From: a virus
Length of the DNA stretch: 41,439 nucleotides
Strand: one strand, 5' to 3'
Virus record (IMG/VR): IMGVR_UViG_3300046690_000575
Location: 1 to 41,439 of that record
Under the pieces are notes generated by a model. The model was not told the origin of the DNA. It saw only the letters and a list, made by a program, of their open reading frames with translations, and made no database searches. A program made the translations under genes and the position numbers. Of the stretch, positions 8,486 through 16,493 are shown piece after piece. Numbering within the stretch: position 1 is the stretch's first letter; each line of letters begins with the position of its first letter.

Positions 8486-9694
8486 ATGCAGAACGCAACG
8501 GCTTTCAAAGCCGTAATGAAGGACACGTTCTTGTCGGACTCGATCGAGAACTCGGTCTTCGTAGGAAGCCCGCTTCTCGACCAGTTCGTCAAACTCACCC
8601 CCGAGGGTGAAAACGGTGACACTTGCCGCGTCGCCGTCCGTACCGGACTCTCGGGTGGCTACTCGGCGGTGGGCCGCAACGGTTCTTCGGAACTGAACGA
8701 AGGCACCAACATCGTCACCAAGCGGGCGGATTACCTCTACTCGCACAACTGGTTCGACGTCATTATCGAGTCGGCCGTGATCGACGAATCGGCCACGTCG
8801 GCTTTGGCTCTGTCCAAAGCGGTCGAGGCCGAGCGGCAGGGTGCCGTCGACGGCATCAAACGGCAGTTGCAGCGCGGGCTGTTTTCGGACGGCTCGGGCA
8901 TCATCTGCTCGCTCAACGACAGTGAAGCTGCGGTCAACACCTTCACTCTCGACAGCGTCGGGAAAGGCGCCCTCAAGCGTGGGCACCTGTACCCCGGCCT
9001 CAAGGTCGACATCGGCACCAAAGCGGCCGAGGACGAAAAAGGCGACAAACGGGAAATCACGGCCGTCTCGGTCAAAAACGGGACGATCACGATCTCCGGT
9101 GCCGCCTTCGACTCCGAAGCCAACGGGAAATTCTTCGTCTCGATCGCCAACGCGCGTGACGGTGAAGAATCCTTCGAGGTCGACGGGTTGCTGGCGATGC
9201 TCAGCGACACCGTCGTCTACGGGGGCATCGACCCGGCCGAAGTGCCGACGTGGTCGGCGTTCGTCGACACGACCGCGCAGGACGTCAGCACCAGCCTCGT
9301 CTACGAGCTCGAAGACGAAGTCTTCCAGGGCTCCGGCGAGGAGCCGGATTGGTGCATTTCCTCGGCGAAGCAGATCCGCATCCTGAGTGAAGAACTTCAG
9401 GCGCAGGTCCGCTTCAACGCCGGGGACTCCTACAACACCGGCAAGCGCAACGGGCTCACCACCCCGCAGGGCACTCCTATCGAGCGTCACTTCGACTGCC
9501 CCGATACGTGCCTGTTCATGCTCAAGAAATCGGACCTCGGTTCGATTCGGAGCAAGCAGGGTCCTCAGTGGGCCTCGGAGGAAATGATTCGTTACATCGA
9601 GGGAACGACTCACTACCGGGGCGCCATGTACTGGCGGCTCAACTCCGCGCTGACGCGGCGCAACACCCACGCGGCGGCGAACAAACTCAACTAG
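8486..9694 (+). CDS. Major capsid protein
   Basis: The start is ATG 8486 with TAGGAG just upstream. The 402-aa product has the expected size and location. Its features fit the HK97-fold capsid class: N-terminal helical arm (MQNATAFKAVMKDTFLSDSIEN), a T/S/D-rich beta-region with an inserted domain around 170-235 (GLKVDIGTKAAEDEKGDKREITAVSVKNGTITISG, an Ig/OB-like strand set), and a C-terminal segment IRYIEGTTHYRGAMYWRLNSALTRRNTHAAANKLN. It is followed by a strong hairpin terminator, as often seen after capsid genes. The assignment is by synteny and fold pattern. Confidence 0.85.
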   Translation: MQNATAFKAVMKDTFLSDSIENSVFVGSPLLDQFVKLTPEGENGDTCRVAVRTGLSGGYSAVGRNGSSELNEGTNIVTKRADYLYSHNWFDVIIESAVIDESATSALALSKAVEAERQGAVDGIKRQLQRGLFSDGSGIICSLNDSEAAVNTFTLDSVGKGALKRGHLYPGLKVDIGTKAAEDEKGDKREITAVSVKNGTITISGAAFDSEANGKFFVSIANARDGEESFEVDGLLAMLSDTVVYGGIDPAEVPTWSAFVDTTAQDVSTSLVYELEDEVFQGSGEEPDWCISSAKQIRILSEELQAQVRFNAGDSYNTGKRNGLTTPQGTPIERHFDCPDTCLFMLKKSDLGSIRSKQGPQWASEEMIRYIEGTTHYRGAMYWRLNSALTRRNTHAAANKLN

Positions 9695-9700
9695 CAGCTC

Positions 9701-9733
9701 GAGGGGCGGCCTTGACCGGGCCGCCCCTCTTCT
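9701..9733 (+). terminator. Hairpin terminator after capsid gene
   Basis: An 11-bp perfect stem, GAGGGGCGGCC (9701-9711) with GGCCGCCCCTC (9719-9729), closes a 7-base loop and is followed by TTCT. The T-run is weak, so it may act as a partial terminator or a 3' stabiliser that sets capsid mRNA apart from the downstream tail genes. Confidence 0.7.
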
Positions 9734-9780
9734 GCGTTCCAAGACTTCGGCAGTCCTTCAACGACCAAAAGGAGCACACA

Positions 9781-10143
9781 GTGTTCAAGCGATTTGCATT
9801 TGCGATCTTCGCCGCGCTCGCCTCTCTCGGGGCGCTGGCGGTCGGCAAAGCTCCGAGGAAGAAGTCTGTCCCCGGCGACGCGAAATTGGTGGTCAAGCCG
9901 ATCACCTTCCCGACGAAATACCTTCAGGCCGACAAACTGAAAGCGGCCGACCTGGGCCTCAAGAAGGTGTATTACGGCTTTGCGGTCCTGACCGGGATCG
10001 GCACCGGCACGGTCAACATCGCCAACGTGGTCTATGACCCGGTCGCCGAAACGCTCAAGCTCTTCGACGAGACGCCGGCCGAGGTCGCCAACGAAGCCGA
10101 AGTCAAAAAACCGACCTGCACGGTCTACGCCTGGGGCTACTGA
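9781..10143 (+). CDS. Unknown protein downstream of capsid (120 aa)
   Basis: GTG 9781 follows AAAAGGAGCACACA. The N-terminus (VFKRFAFAIFAALASLGALAVG) is hydrophobic after a basic residue, like a signal peptide or membrane anchor; the rest is beta-rich (KLVVKPITFPTKYLQADKLKAADLGLKKVYYGFAVLTGIGTGTVNIANVVYD) and ends CTVYAWGY. A small protein just after the capsid gene is often a decoration or head protein, but the hydrophobic N-terminus is unusual for one. The role remains open. Confidence 0.6.
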   Translation: MFKRFAFAIFAALASLGALAVGKAPRKKSVPGDAKLVVKPITFPTKYLQADKLKAADLGLKKVYYGFAVLTGIGTGTVNIANVVYDPVAETLKLFDETPAEVANEAEVKKPTCTVYAWGY

Positions 10144-10146
10144 CCG

Positions 10147-10743
10147 ATGCCTGTCACCCCCTCCGGGCTCCAGGTCCCCGTCAGCCGCGAGGAGCGTCTG
10201 CGGGCGATCGACGCCCTCACCGAGAAGATGGAGACTGGCGAGCCCGGAGGGGAGGCCCTCGAGCGCGAGATGCGTCAGGTCGACGATCGTATTCGGGTGG
10301 TCAAGATCGCCGAGCGGGCCGGTGAGCTTCATCCGCGGAGTCGCGCTCCCGGCGTGATCCCCGGCCGTTGGCACGTCAAGCTGCTCACCCGCCCCAGGAA
10401 CGCCTACTTCGCTCTCTGCGGCCCTGACTGGGCCTACGCGGAGCCCGGCCTCTACTGGGTCGAGAAGTTCAAGGCGGCTGATCTCTGGCGCGATGGTGCG
10501 CTCGAGGACATCCGCAAGGCCGAAGACAAGGAGGAGCGCGCCCAAGCTCGCGCCCTCTTGACCGAGCGCGAGGGGCGCGCGGACAACATCGCGGCTGACT
10601 GGCGGGCGCTCAAGCGGGTGGCCGGCGATGGCGGTCTCGATCGGCGCCACGATCGCAAAGGCCAGCGCGGCACCCCCTACGCGGGCGGGGTCAGCTTCCC
10701 GAAGTCGTCCGACTCGGGCCTTCTACTTCCGGCGGGGGCCTGA
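10147..10743 (+). CDS. Unknown head/neck-region protein (198 aa)
   Basis: ATG 10147 begins four bases after the previous stop, without an obvious ribosome-binding site, so it probably depends on coupling. The protein is charged and mainly helical: an N-terminal SREERLRAIDALTEKME and EREMRQVDDRIRVVK, a central aromatic segment (GRWHVKLLTRPRNAYFALCGPDWAYAEPGLYWVEKF), and a basic C-terminus. No family is recognised. It is followed directly by the adaptor gene, so a role in head completion is possible. Confidence 0.65.
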   Translation: MPVTPSGLQVPVSREERLRAIDALTEKMETGEPGGEALEREMRQVDDRIRVVKIAERAGELHPRSRAPGVIPGRWHVKLLTRPRNAYFALCGPDWAYAEPGLYWVEKFKAADLWRDGALEDIRKAEDKEERAQARALLTEREGRADNIAADWRALKRVAGDGGLDRRHDRKGQRGTPYAGGVSFPKSSDSGLLLPAGA

Positions 10744-11364
10744 GTGACTCGGAAAGAAATACGCGAAGAGATCGTCGCCCTGGGCGCTGAGAACATCCTC
10801 AATGACACCGGGGGCGAAGCTCGGATCAACCGCTGGATTCAGCAGGTGATCCGCGAGATCTGCGACTACAAACCGTGGCCCTTTCTCTTCGCCGAGAAAG
10901 AAGGGGCGGCCCCGTTGGCGATCGCCGACCTGGGGCACGTCGTCGCCGTCTCCGATCTCACCAACCGCAACCCGCTCGAACCGGCGACGATCAACCAGCT
11001 CGTCCTTGGCGACCCGACTCTCTCCGGCGCTGGGCAGGCGGCTTACTGGTACACCGAGAACGGGACGACGATTAAGGTCTACCCGGTCCCCGGCGGCGGC
11101 GGCAGCTTCAAGGTGCGCTACCGCAAGGTGCCGGTGGCGCTGACCGACGAAGAAGAACCGATCATCCCCGGCGACTACCACGATCTGATCGTCACTCGCG
11201 TCAGGGTGAAGGTCTACAAGGCGACCGACAATTGGGAGGCCGCTTCGGAAGCGTGGAAGGACTACGAAAAGGAGCGCGGGGGGATGGTTCACGCTCTGAT
11301 GAAGCCCAACTACGACAAAGAGCGCCGTCTAACGCGGCAGGGCGGCGCTGGGGACTATCTCTAG
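10744..11364 (+). CDS. Head-tail adaptor-like protein
   Basis: GTG 10744 directly abuts the previous stop. The 206-aa product begins with helices (TRKEIREEIVALGAENILN... INRWIQQVIREICDYKPWPFL), then a beta-rich middle (YWYTENGTTIKVYPVPGGGGSFKVRYRKVP) and C-terminal helices (YHDLIVTRVRVKVYKATDNWEAASEAWKDYEKERGGM). This arrangement is typical of the adaptor that seats below the portal in short-tailed phages, in the position of P22 gp4. It overlaps the next gene by one base (TAGTG). The call is inferred from pattern plus gene order. Confidence 0.65.
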   Translation: MTRKEIREEIVALGAENILNDTGGEARINRWIQQVIREICDYKPWPFLFAEKEGAAPLAIADLGHVVAVSDLTNRNPLEPATINQLVLGDPTLSGAGQAAYWYTENGTTIKVYPVPGGGGSFKVRYRKVPVALTDEEEPIIPGDYHDLIVTRVRVKVYKATDNWEAASEAWKDYEKERGGMVHALMKPNYDKERRLTRQGGAGDYL

Positions 11365-12884
11365 TGCCAACTCCTCCCAAACCGATCCCCTTCACCAACT
11401 TCGGGGGGTTGATTCTCAACAAGTCGCTTGACGACGTCGGCGCCGACAACGCGATCGACCTGCTCGACGTCGATTGGCCGAGCTCCGCAAGCGTCTTGCA
11501 CTCACGCGAGGGGGCCAAAGCGCTGACGGCAGCGGCGGCTTTCAACTACAACTCCCTCTTTGCCCATTCCGATACTCGTCTACTCACCCGCAGGGGAGTC
11601 AAAACGTTGGTCGTCGTTGAAAACGCGGGTGTTGAGATCGCCGGTAAAGAAGCCACCACCGCGGAAAGACACCTGGCCTTCGCCCGCGTTGGGACTCCCA
11701 CGGCTTCCTATTCCTACATCGCCGATCAGGAAAACACGCTCAAGCGCTATGACGGCACGAGCTTCACCGAACCCAAAGCGACGGTGGACGGGGTTGCCGA
11801 AAAAGCGATGCCGAAGGGCAAGTCCCTGGCGACTTGGACCGACGAGGGCAATCGGCTTGTGATCGCCGGCACGGCACCCAACGGCGGTCCTAACGGCGCG
11901 ATCTCTTCCGGCTCTCATGTGTGGTTCGCCAAACCGGGTGAACCGGAGGGCTATGAATCGACTGCCTTTGTCCAGCTTGATCCCGGCGACGGAGAGAACA
12001 TCGTTGGTTGCTGCGTGTGGAGCGGGATGCTGTTTGTCTTCAAGGAAACTCGCCTCTTCGTCTTCTACGGGGTGTCGGCTGACGACGCAGGCAAACCCGT
12101 CTTCAACTTCCGCTCCGTGGATCTCGGTACGCGGATCTTGCCGCCCGGTGTCAACACGGGGGAGCAGATCGTTGCGGGCACCGACAGCGTCTACTTCGTC
12201 TCCAACGACGGCGTGTGGGCGACCACCGGCTCAGAACCGGCCCTGCTCTCTGCCGATCTCGATCCGTTGGCTCACAGCCAAGCGTTGATTGGGCCGGCGG
12301 CCACTACGTTCGGGACTCGGCGCTGGACCGACGCGAAGGGGATCGCCGTGGTCGGCGAAGTGCTCTACGTCGGGCTCGGCGCAGCGGAAGTCGATCGCTT
12401 GCTCAAGTTCGATCTACGCGAGCAGCGCTGGACCGTTTGGAGCGCTTCGCTTTTCAGCATGGCGGCCTGGAACGAAGAGACGGCTACTCACCGGATGCGT
12501 CTGTTCTTCTCGGGCTCGGGCGCCGGCAACAAGAAGCTCTACTTCTACACCCCTGCCGAAAACGCCGATCCGACCGTGGCAATGGAACCGCGTTGGCAGT
12601 CGGGTTTCTATGAACTCGAAGAGGCTGACGAAAAGACCTTTGTGGCGACGAAGCTGTGGGGCACCGGGGAAGTCACGGTGAAGGTTGCCGAGGATTACAA
12701 GGCGCTCGGCAACGGCGTCAAATACAAACTCGGTGTTGCTCCGGCGATCGCCCAACGGCAGAAGCAGAGGGGGCAGTCGGCGACTCTCTTCTCCCACCAG
12801 TTCTCGGGTGCCGCGCCCTGGTCGGTGCAGCGCCTCGATCGCTACTTGCGCGAGACGCGGGTGCCGGAGACGCAGAAGCCATGA
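11364..12884 (+). CDS. Beta-propeller-like tail hub protein
   Basis: GTG 11364 overlaps the adaptor stop. The 506-aa product consists largely of repeated short strands with blade-like phrases (YSYIADQENTLKRYDG, NRLVIAGTAP, GCCVWSGMLFVFKETRLFVFYGVS, DSVYFVSNDGVWATTG, GEVLYVGLG, RLLKFDLREQRWTVW). This suggests a propeller, as in the P22 gp10-type hub that plugs the tail and carries the fibres. The C-terminal part is a separate beta region (WQSGFYELEEADEKTFVATKLWGTGEVTVKV). Its stop overlaps the fibre gene. The assignment depends on fold pattern and gene order. Confidence 0.65.
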   Translation: MPTPPKPIPFTNFGGLILNKSLDDVGADNAIDLLDVDWPSSASVLHSREGAKALTAAAAFNYNSLFAHSDTRLLTRRGVKTLVVVENAGVEIAGKEATTAERHLAFARVGTPTASYSYIADQENTLKRYDGTSFTEPKATVDGVAEKAMPKGKSLATWTDEGNRLVIAGTAPNGGPNGAISSGSHVWFAKPGEPEGYESTAFVQLDPGDGENIVGCCVWSGMLFVFKETRLFVFYGVSADDAGKPVFNFRSVDLGTRILPPGVNTGEQIVAGTDSVYFVSNDGVWATTGSEPALLSADLDPLAHSQALIGPAATTFGTRRWTDAKGIAVVGEVLYVGLGAAEVDRLLKFDLREQRWTVWSASLFSMAAWNEETATHRMRLFFSGSGAGNKKLYFYTPAENADPTVAMEPRWQSGFYELEEADEKTFVATKLWGTGEVTVKVAEDYKALGNGVKYKLGVAPAIAQRQKQRGQSATLFSHQFSGAAPWSVQRLDRYLRETRVPETQKP

Positions 12885-13867
12885 CCCTTCCTCTGCCCAG
12901 GCCGAACGTCCAGATCAATCCTGGGCGCCAGGGGCCGCCTCGACTCACCCCCAAGGAGGAACAGGCGCTTGCCGAGATTGACGATCCGGCGATGCGCAAG
13001 ACGCTTGGCGAGATGTTCCTTGCGGCTCGGGGGAACCAAGAAAACTTCGACGAGCTCGCCCAGCAATTTCCGATCCAACCTCACAACGTTGCCGAAGCGG
13101 TTGAAGCAGGTACGGAAGGCCCCGAAGGCCCCGAAGGTCCTGAAGGCAAAGAAGGCAAAGAAGGTAAAGAAGGCAAAGAAGGTAAAGAAGGCACGGTCGG
13201 GGGGGGCAGCACCGTATCCGCGGTTCCCGAATTTGAAACCAAAGGCAACACCAACACTTTGATTACGTTGCCCGCGTTCTGTCACATGGTGCAGGTCTTC
13301 ATCGTCACTTGGGGCAAGACGGTAGACCTGACTCCTTTTGAATCTGTGACGCTTGGCGGCAATGCTTCCTCAAAAAATCAGGTGATCGGCACTAACGCTG
13401 GCGCCCAGATTTCTACTCACTTCTTTCAAAGCGCCGGTGGCTTCATCAAGGGCGACTACAACCTGGCGATCACGATGGATGCCCAGCACCAAAAAATCCC
13501 CTACTCGGTGTTCGTGTTTTGCCTTCAGCCTCCGGGCACTGTCAGCAGGACGGAAGAAGTGAATACTCCGGCGGAAGGGAAAGAACCGGGGACGGCGGAA
13601 GTGACGCCAACTGCTCGGTGCTTCATCCTGATGGGGGTGCTGATCGGCAACTCGAGCGCGGCCCCTACGGCCATAAGCGACACCGCATTGGTGAGCGTCA
13701 CCAAACACAAACTTTTTGCCGAATCGGGGGCTGAAACCGGCGGCTTCGCATCTGTTTACGTGCAGTACGTTTTCTTTCCCGCGGCGGTGAAACGAAAATT
13801 CACCTGGACTTTCGCGGCGGCAGTAAAAGAAAGCAATGCACAGTGGCTTAATCATCAATACGCATAA
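12881..13867 (+). CDS. Tail fibre with collagen-like repeat
   Basis: ATG 12881 overlaps the hub-gene stop. After an 76-residue N-terminal part come about ten Gly-X-Y triplets (77-107), first PEG units, then repeated KEG units. A C-terminal beta-rich domain of about 220 residues follows (TLITLPAFCHMVQVFIVTW... GGFASVYVQYVFFPAAVKRKFTWTF). Collagen-like stalks that trimerise a C-terminal receptor-binding domain are common in phage fibres, so an N-terminal particle anchor plus a distal host-binding domain is the likely layout. Location right after the hub gene supports it. Confidence 0.75.
   Translation: MTLPLPRPNVQINPGRQGPPRLTPKEEQALAEIDDPAMRKTLGEMFLAARGNQENFDELAQQFPIQPHNVAEAVEAGTEGPEGPEGPEGKEGKEGKEGKEGKEGTVGGGSTVSAVPEFETKGNTNTLITLPAFCHMVQVFIVTWGKTVDLTPFESVTLGGNASSKNQVIGTNAGAQISTHFFQSAGGFIKGDYNLAITMDAQHQKIPYSVFVFCLQPPGTVSRTEEVNTPAEGKEPGTAEVTPTARCFILMGVLIGNSSAAPTAISDTALVSVTKHKLFAESGAETGGFASVYVQYVFFPAAVKRKFTWTFAAAVKESNAQWLNHQYA
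13125..13193 (+). repeat. Tandem 9-mer repeat encoding Gly-X-Y triplets
   Basis: Short tandem units, GAAGGCCCC-type then GAAGGCAAA/GAAGGTAAA-type, encode the PEG and KEG triplets of the fibre stalk. The third-position alternation C/T is the only variation in the second block, so this tract can expand or contract by slippage or recombination. Confidence 0.85.
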
Positions 13868-13883
13868 GAATCGGAGGAACACG

Positions 13884-14549
13884 ATGGCAGCAGCACTTGG
13901 AAACGCTAGGTCCCGCGGTCGCGGCCGTGGCGGCATTGGGCGCCTGCCTGGGGGCAACTTGCCGCGCGGGATCAAACCGATGCCCCTTGGTCCCGGCGGT
14001 CGCTCACCGCAGACGCCGGGTAACGGTGGCACCGGGGCACCCGGCCCTGGCCGCGGTGGTCGTGTCAACCCTCCGGGCCGCGGGATGATGAATCCCCCCG
14101 GCCAGGGTCCGGCCGGCGGTCGGCCCCAGCGCGGGGTGGGCGCCAACGGCAAGGGCCAGGGCGCGGCCAACGGTAAGGGCATCGGCGTTGGCGGTGCTGC
14201 CCTGCCCGGCCCCGGCGGCCGTCAGCTTGCCGCTCGCGTCGAGTCTGGGGCGATTACTCAAGAGCAGGCTCAGCGCACGATGCAGCAGCGACAGACGCTC
14301 GCCAAGGCCCTCGGGTCGGACTGGCAGGACAAGCTGAGCGTCGGCGGCTCGTCCTTCGCTCAGGTCAACAAACAACTCAAGGCCAATCCCGGCAATCCGA
14401 AGCTGGCGGCGATCCGCAAGAAGCTCGTCGCCAATCGCTCGACGCTGCTCACCGCTGCTCGCGCCAAGAACAAGGGTGGCGGCGAAGGCGAAGACGAAGG
14501 CGCCGTGCCCGGCAAGAAGAAAAAGCAGGCCGGGGCGGGGGTCGAATAG
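13884..14549 (+). CDS. Gly/Arg/Pro-rich basic protein (221 aa)
   Basis: ATG 13884 follows TCGGAGGAAC. Residues 1-120 are Gly/Arg/Pro-rich (SRGRGRGGIG, NPPGRGMMNPPGQGP, GKGQGAANGKG) and surely disordered. About 125-200 is helical (GAITQEQAQRTMQQRQTLAKALGSDW... KLAAIRKKLVANRSTLLTAARAK), and the tail is KKKKQ. It opens a four-gene block of basic proteins after the fibre gene, the place where P22-type phages carry DNA-ejection (internal virion) proteins. An internal virion role is inferred; the RG-rich part would bind nucleic acid. Confidence 0.65.
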   Translation: MAAALGNARSRGRGRGGIGRLPGGNLPRGIKPMPLGPGGRSPQTPGNGGTGAPGPGRGGRVNPPGRGMMNPPGQGPAGGRPQRGVGANGKGQGAANGKGIGVGGAALPGPGGRQLAARVESGAITQEQAQRTMQQRQTLAKALGSDWQDKLSVGGSSFAQVNKQLKANPGNPKLAAIRKKLVANRSTLLTAARAKNKGGGEGEDEGAVPGKKKKQAGAGVE

Positions 14550-15290
14550 ATGGCCCGCGGTCGCAGCTACGTCGCCAACGCAAGCCGCCGTGTCGCCGCG
14601 GCGCGAGCTCGGCAGCGCGGTCGCGGCCGTGGTGCTGTCGGTGGCCGCGGTGGCGCCGGTCGGGGTAAATCGGGCCTCGGCGCTCCGGCTCCGATGCCCT
14701 GGGACTCGACGGCGCAGCGGGAATCGGGTGAACTCGGCAACGAAGCCGCTGACACTCGCGCCTCGCTGGCTGCCGGCTATGCCAAGGCGCAGAGCGAGCT
14801 CGGCTTTGGCTCGGGGTCAGGCAATCCCTACTCGAAGTCGGCCGAAAACAAAACCAACCTCGAGAGCAGTCAGCGGGGGATCACCAACATCGCCGGCAAT
14901 CAGCTCTACGCGGGCTCCACGCTGAATGCGCAGTCCGAGGCTCGATCGGGCTACGACAAAAATCAAAAAGCGCTTGAAGACGCCTACGCCGAAGCGCAGA
15001 ACGCCTACATGGGCGGGGTGGCGAAGACGGGCCGCGACGAATCTCTCGGCCAGAACGCGATCCGCGAAGGGGCGATCGGCCGTGCCGCGGCGAGCGATCC
15101 AGAACCGCTCGGCGTCGGCAGCGGGGGTGGCCGAGGAAAAGGCGTCTCACGCGGCCGCGGGCGGGTCACTGGCCCCGGTCGAGATGGCAGGAACGTCCGT
15201 CGCCCCGGTCAGGCTCGCTCCATGAACGCCCAGGCTCGAGCGATCAATGCTCGCATCAACTCGCGCAGTCGCGGAAGGGGGAGGGTCTAG
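14550..15290 (+). CDS. RG-rich putative internal virion protein (246 aa)
   Basis: It begins ATG directly after the previous TAG. Both ends are Arg/Gly-rich: MARGRSYV... RQRGRGRGAVGGRGGAGRGK at the N-terminus and GRGKGVSRGRGRVTGPGRDGRN... RSRGRGRV at the C-terminus. Between them (about 50-170) lies a helical Ala/Ser/Gln/Asn-rich region (SLAAGYAKAQSELGFGSG... DKNQKALEDAYAEAQNAYMGG). Same start motif (MARGR) as the following gene, suggesting an ancestral duplication. An ejection-protein role is inferred from the block it belongs to. Confidence 0.65.
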   Translation: MARGRSYVANASRRVAAARARQRGRGRGAVGGRGGAGRGKSGLGAPAPMPWDSTAQRESGELGNEAADTRASLAAGYAKAQSELGFGSGSGNPYSKSAENKTNLESSQRGITNIAGNQLYAGSTLNAQSEARSGYDKNQKALEDAYAEAQNAYMGGVAKTGRDESLGQNAIREGAIGRAAASDPEPLGVGSGGGRGKGVSRGRGRVTGPGRDGRNVRRPGQARSMNAQARAINARINSRSRGRGRV

Positions 15291-16490
15291 ATGGCTCGAG
15301 GTCGAGGTCGAGGTCGGATCAGCAGCGGGGGGCCTCGCAGCGTTCGTCCTGCGGGCGGTGGCGGCCGCGGTAGGGGCCGTGGCCGTGGTGGGGGCGGTGA
15401 CAGCGTCGGGCAGTTCCTCGGCCCCCACACTGGTCGCCAGGCGGGTCACGTTGCCAACGCCGAGGCGGGGGTCGAATACAACCCCGGCCTCCGTGAAACA
15501 CGGGAGCAGATCAAGGGCAGCCGCAAGCGCGGGCAGGATCTCGGCTCGTGGTACGCGCAGCTCGCCTCCGACTACCAGGGCGCCCAGAACCAGGGCGCCG
15601 CGGCGTTGCAGTCGGTCGAGGACACCACGAGCAAACAGCTTGCCGAAGCTGGCGCCCGGAGCTCGGCCGATCAGGCTGCGCTCGGTGCCTCAGACGAAGC
15701 CTTCGCCAACCTCGTCGGCGGCCCCAAGGACACCGCGGGGCTCGCCAAGATCGCCCAGGCCGGCCAGGCCGCCGCGGCCGCTCGAGTCGATCAAGCCAAG
15801 CTCCCGGTTTCCGAGCAGGCCAACTTCGTCGCCCGCACCGGCTCCGACAAGACGGCGGCCCGGATGCAGGGGATCGAGGAACGCCGCTCTGAGCAGCGCC
15901 GCCGCGACAAGCTCAAGACCGACCTCGCCGCGCAGCGCAAGGAAAAGGGCCAGGCCCGCGTCTCCAACAAGGAGAAGCTCCGCGAATCCGACCGGGGCTA
16001 TGTCCGCGAAGGGCAGCAGCTCAGGCTCCAAAAACGTGAAGCAGCGTCGGCGGAACGCTCTGCCGCGGCCGACGCTGCCCTCGCTCAGATCCAAGCCGCC
16101 CAGCAGGCGCGCCAGGACGCGATCGGCAACCGCCAGGCGCAGCAGCGCATCGGGATCTCCGCGAAGAACGCGCGGACGTCGGCCCGCTCTCAGCGCGCCA
16201 CCGCCCAGCACTACAAGCAGAGCGGCAAAGACGGGGGCCTCTCGCCTAGCACGAAGAACACCAACAAAAAGGAACGGCAGAACGCCGCGGCGCTCGTCCA
16301 CTCGGCCATCTCGCAGGCCGGGCCTCCGAAGTCGAAGTCCGAGGCTGCCGAACTCGAAAGGCTCGCCGTCGAAGCCGGTGGCGCCCCTCGAGAGGTCCAC
16401 CGTGCCGTGCAGACCCTCCTCAACCGGGGCAAGGCGAAGAGCCGCAAGGGCTACAGCCGCCGCCGGGGCCTGCCCTCCTTGGGTTGGTAG
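15291..16490 (+). CDS. RG-rich putative internal virion protein (399 aa)
   Basis: ATG follows the previous TAG without a gap. The first 40 residues are RG-rich (MARGRGRGRISSGG... GGGGRGRGRGRGGGG). The remainder is long, helical and Ala/Gln/Lys/Arg-rich (about 65-380), with coiled-coil-like runs (EERRSEQRRRDKLKTDLAAQRKEKGQARVSNKEKL; ASAERSAAADAALAQIQAAQQARQDAIGNRQAQQ). The C-terminus SRKGYSRRRGLPSLGW is basic. Such Ala-rich helical proteins are typical of phage ejection proteins that form the trans-envelope channel. That role is inferred. Confidence 0.65.
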   Translation: MARGRGRGRISSGGPRSVRPAGGGGRGRGRGRGGGGDSVGQFLGPHTGRQAGHVANAEAGVEYNPGLRETREQIKGSRKRGQDLGSWYAQLASDYQGAQNQGAAALQSVEDTTSKQLAEAGARSSADQAALGASDEAFANLVGGPKDTAGLAKIAQAGQAAAAARVDQAKLPVSEQANFVARTGSDKTAARMQGIEERRSEQRRRDKLKTDLAAQRKEKGQARVSNKEKLRESDRGYVREGQQLRLQKREAASAERSAAADAALAQIQAAQQARQDAIGNRQAQQRIGISAKNARTSARSQRATAQHYKQSGKDGGLSPSTKNTNKKERQNAAALVHSAISQAGPPKSKSEAAELERLAVEAGGAPREVHRAVQTLLNRGKAKSRKGYSRRRGLPSLGW

Positions 16491-16493
16491 TCA

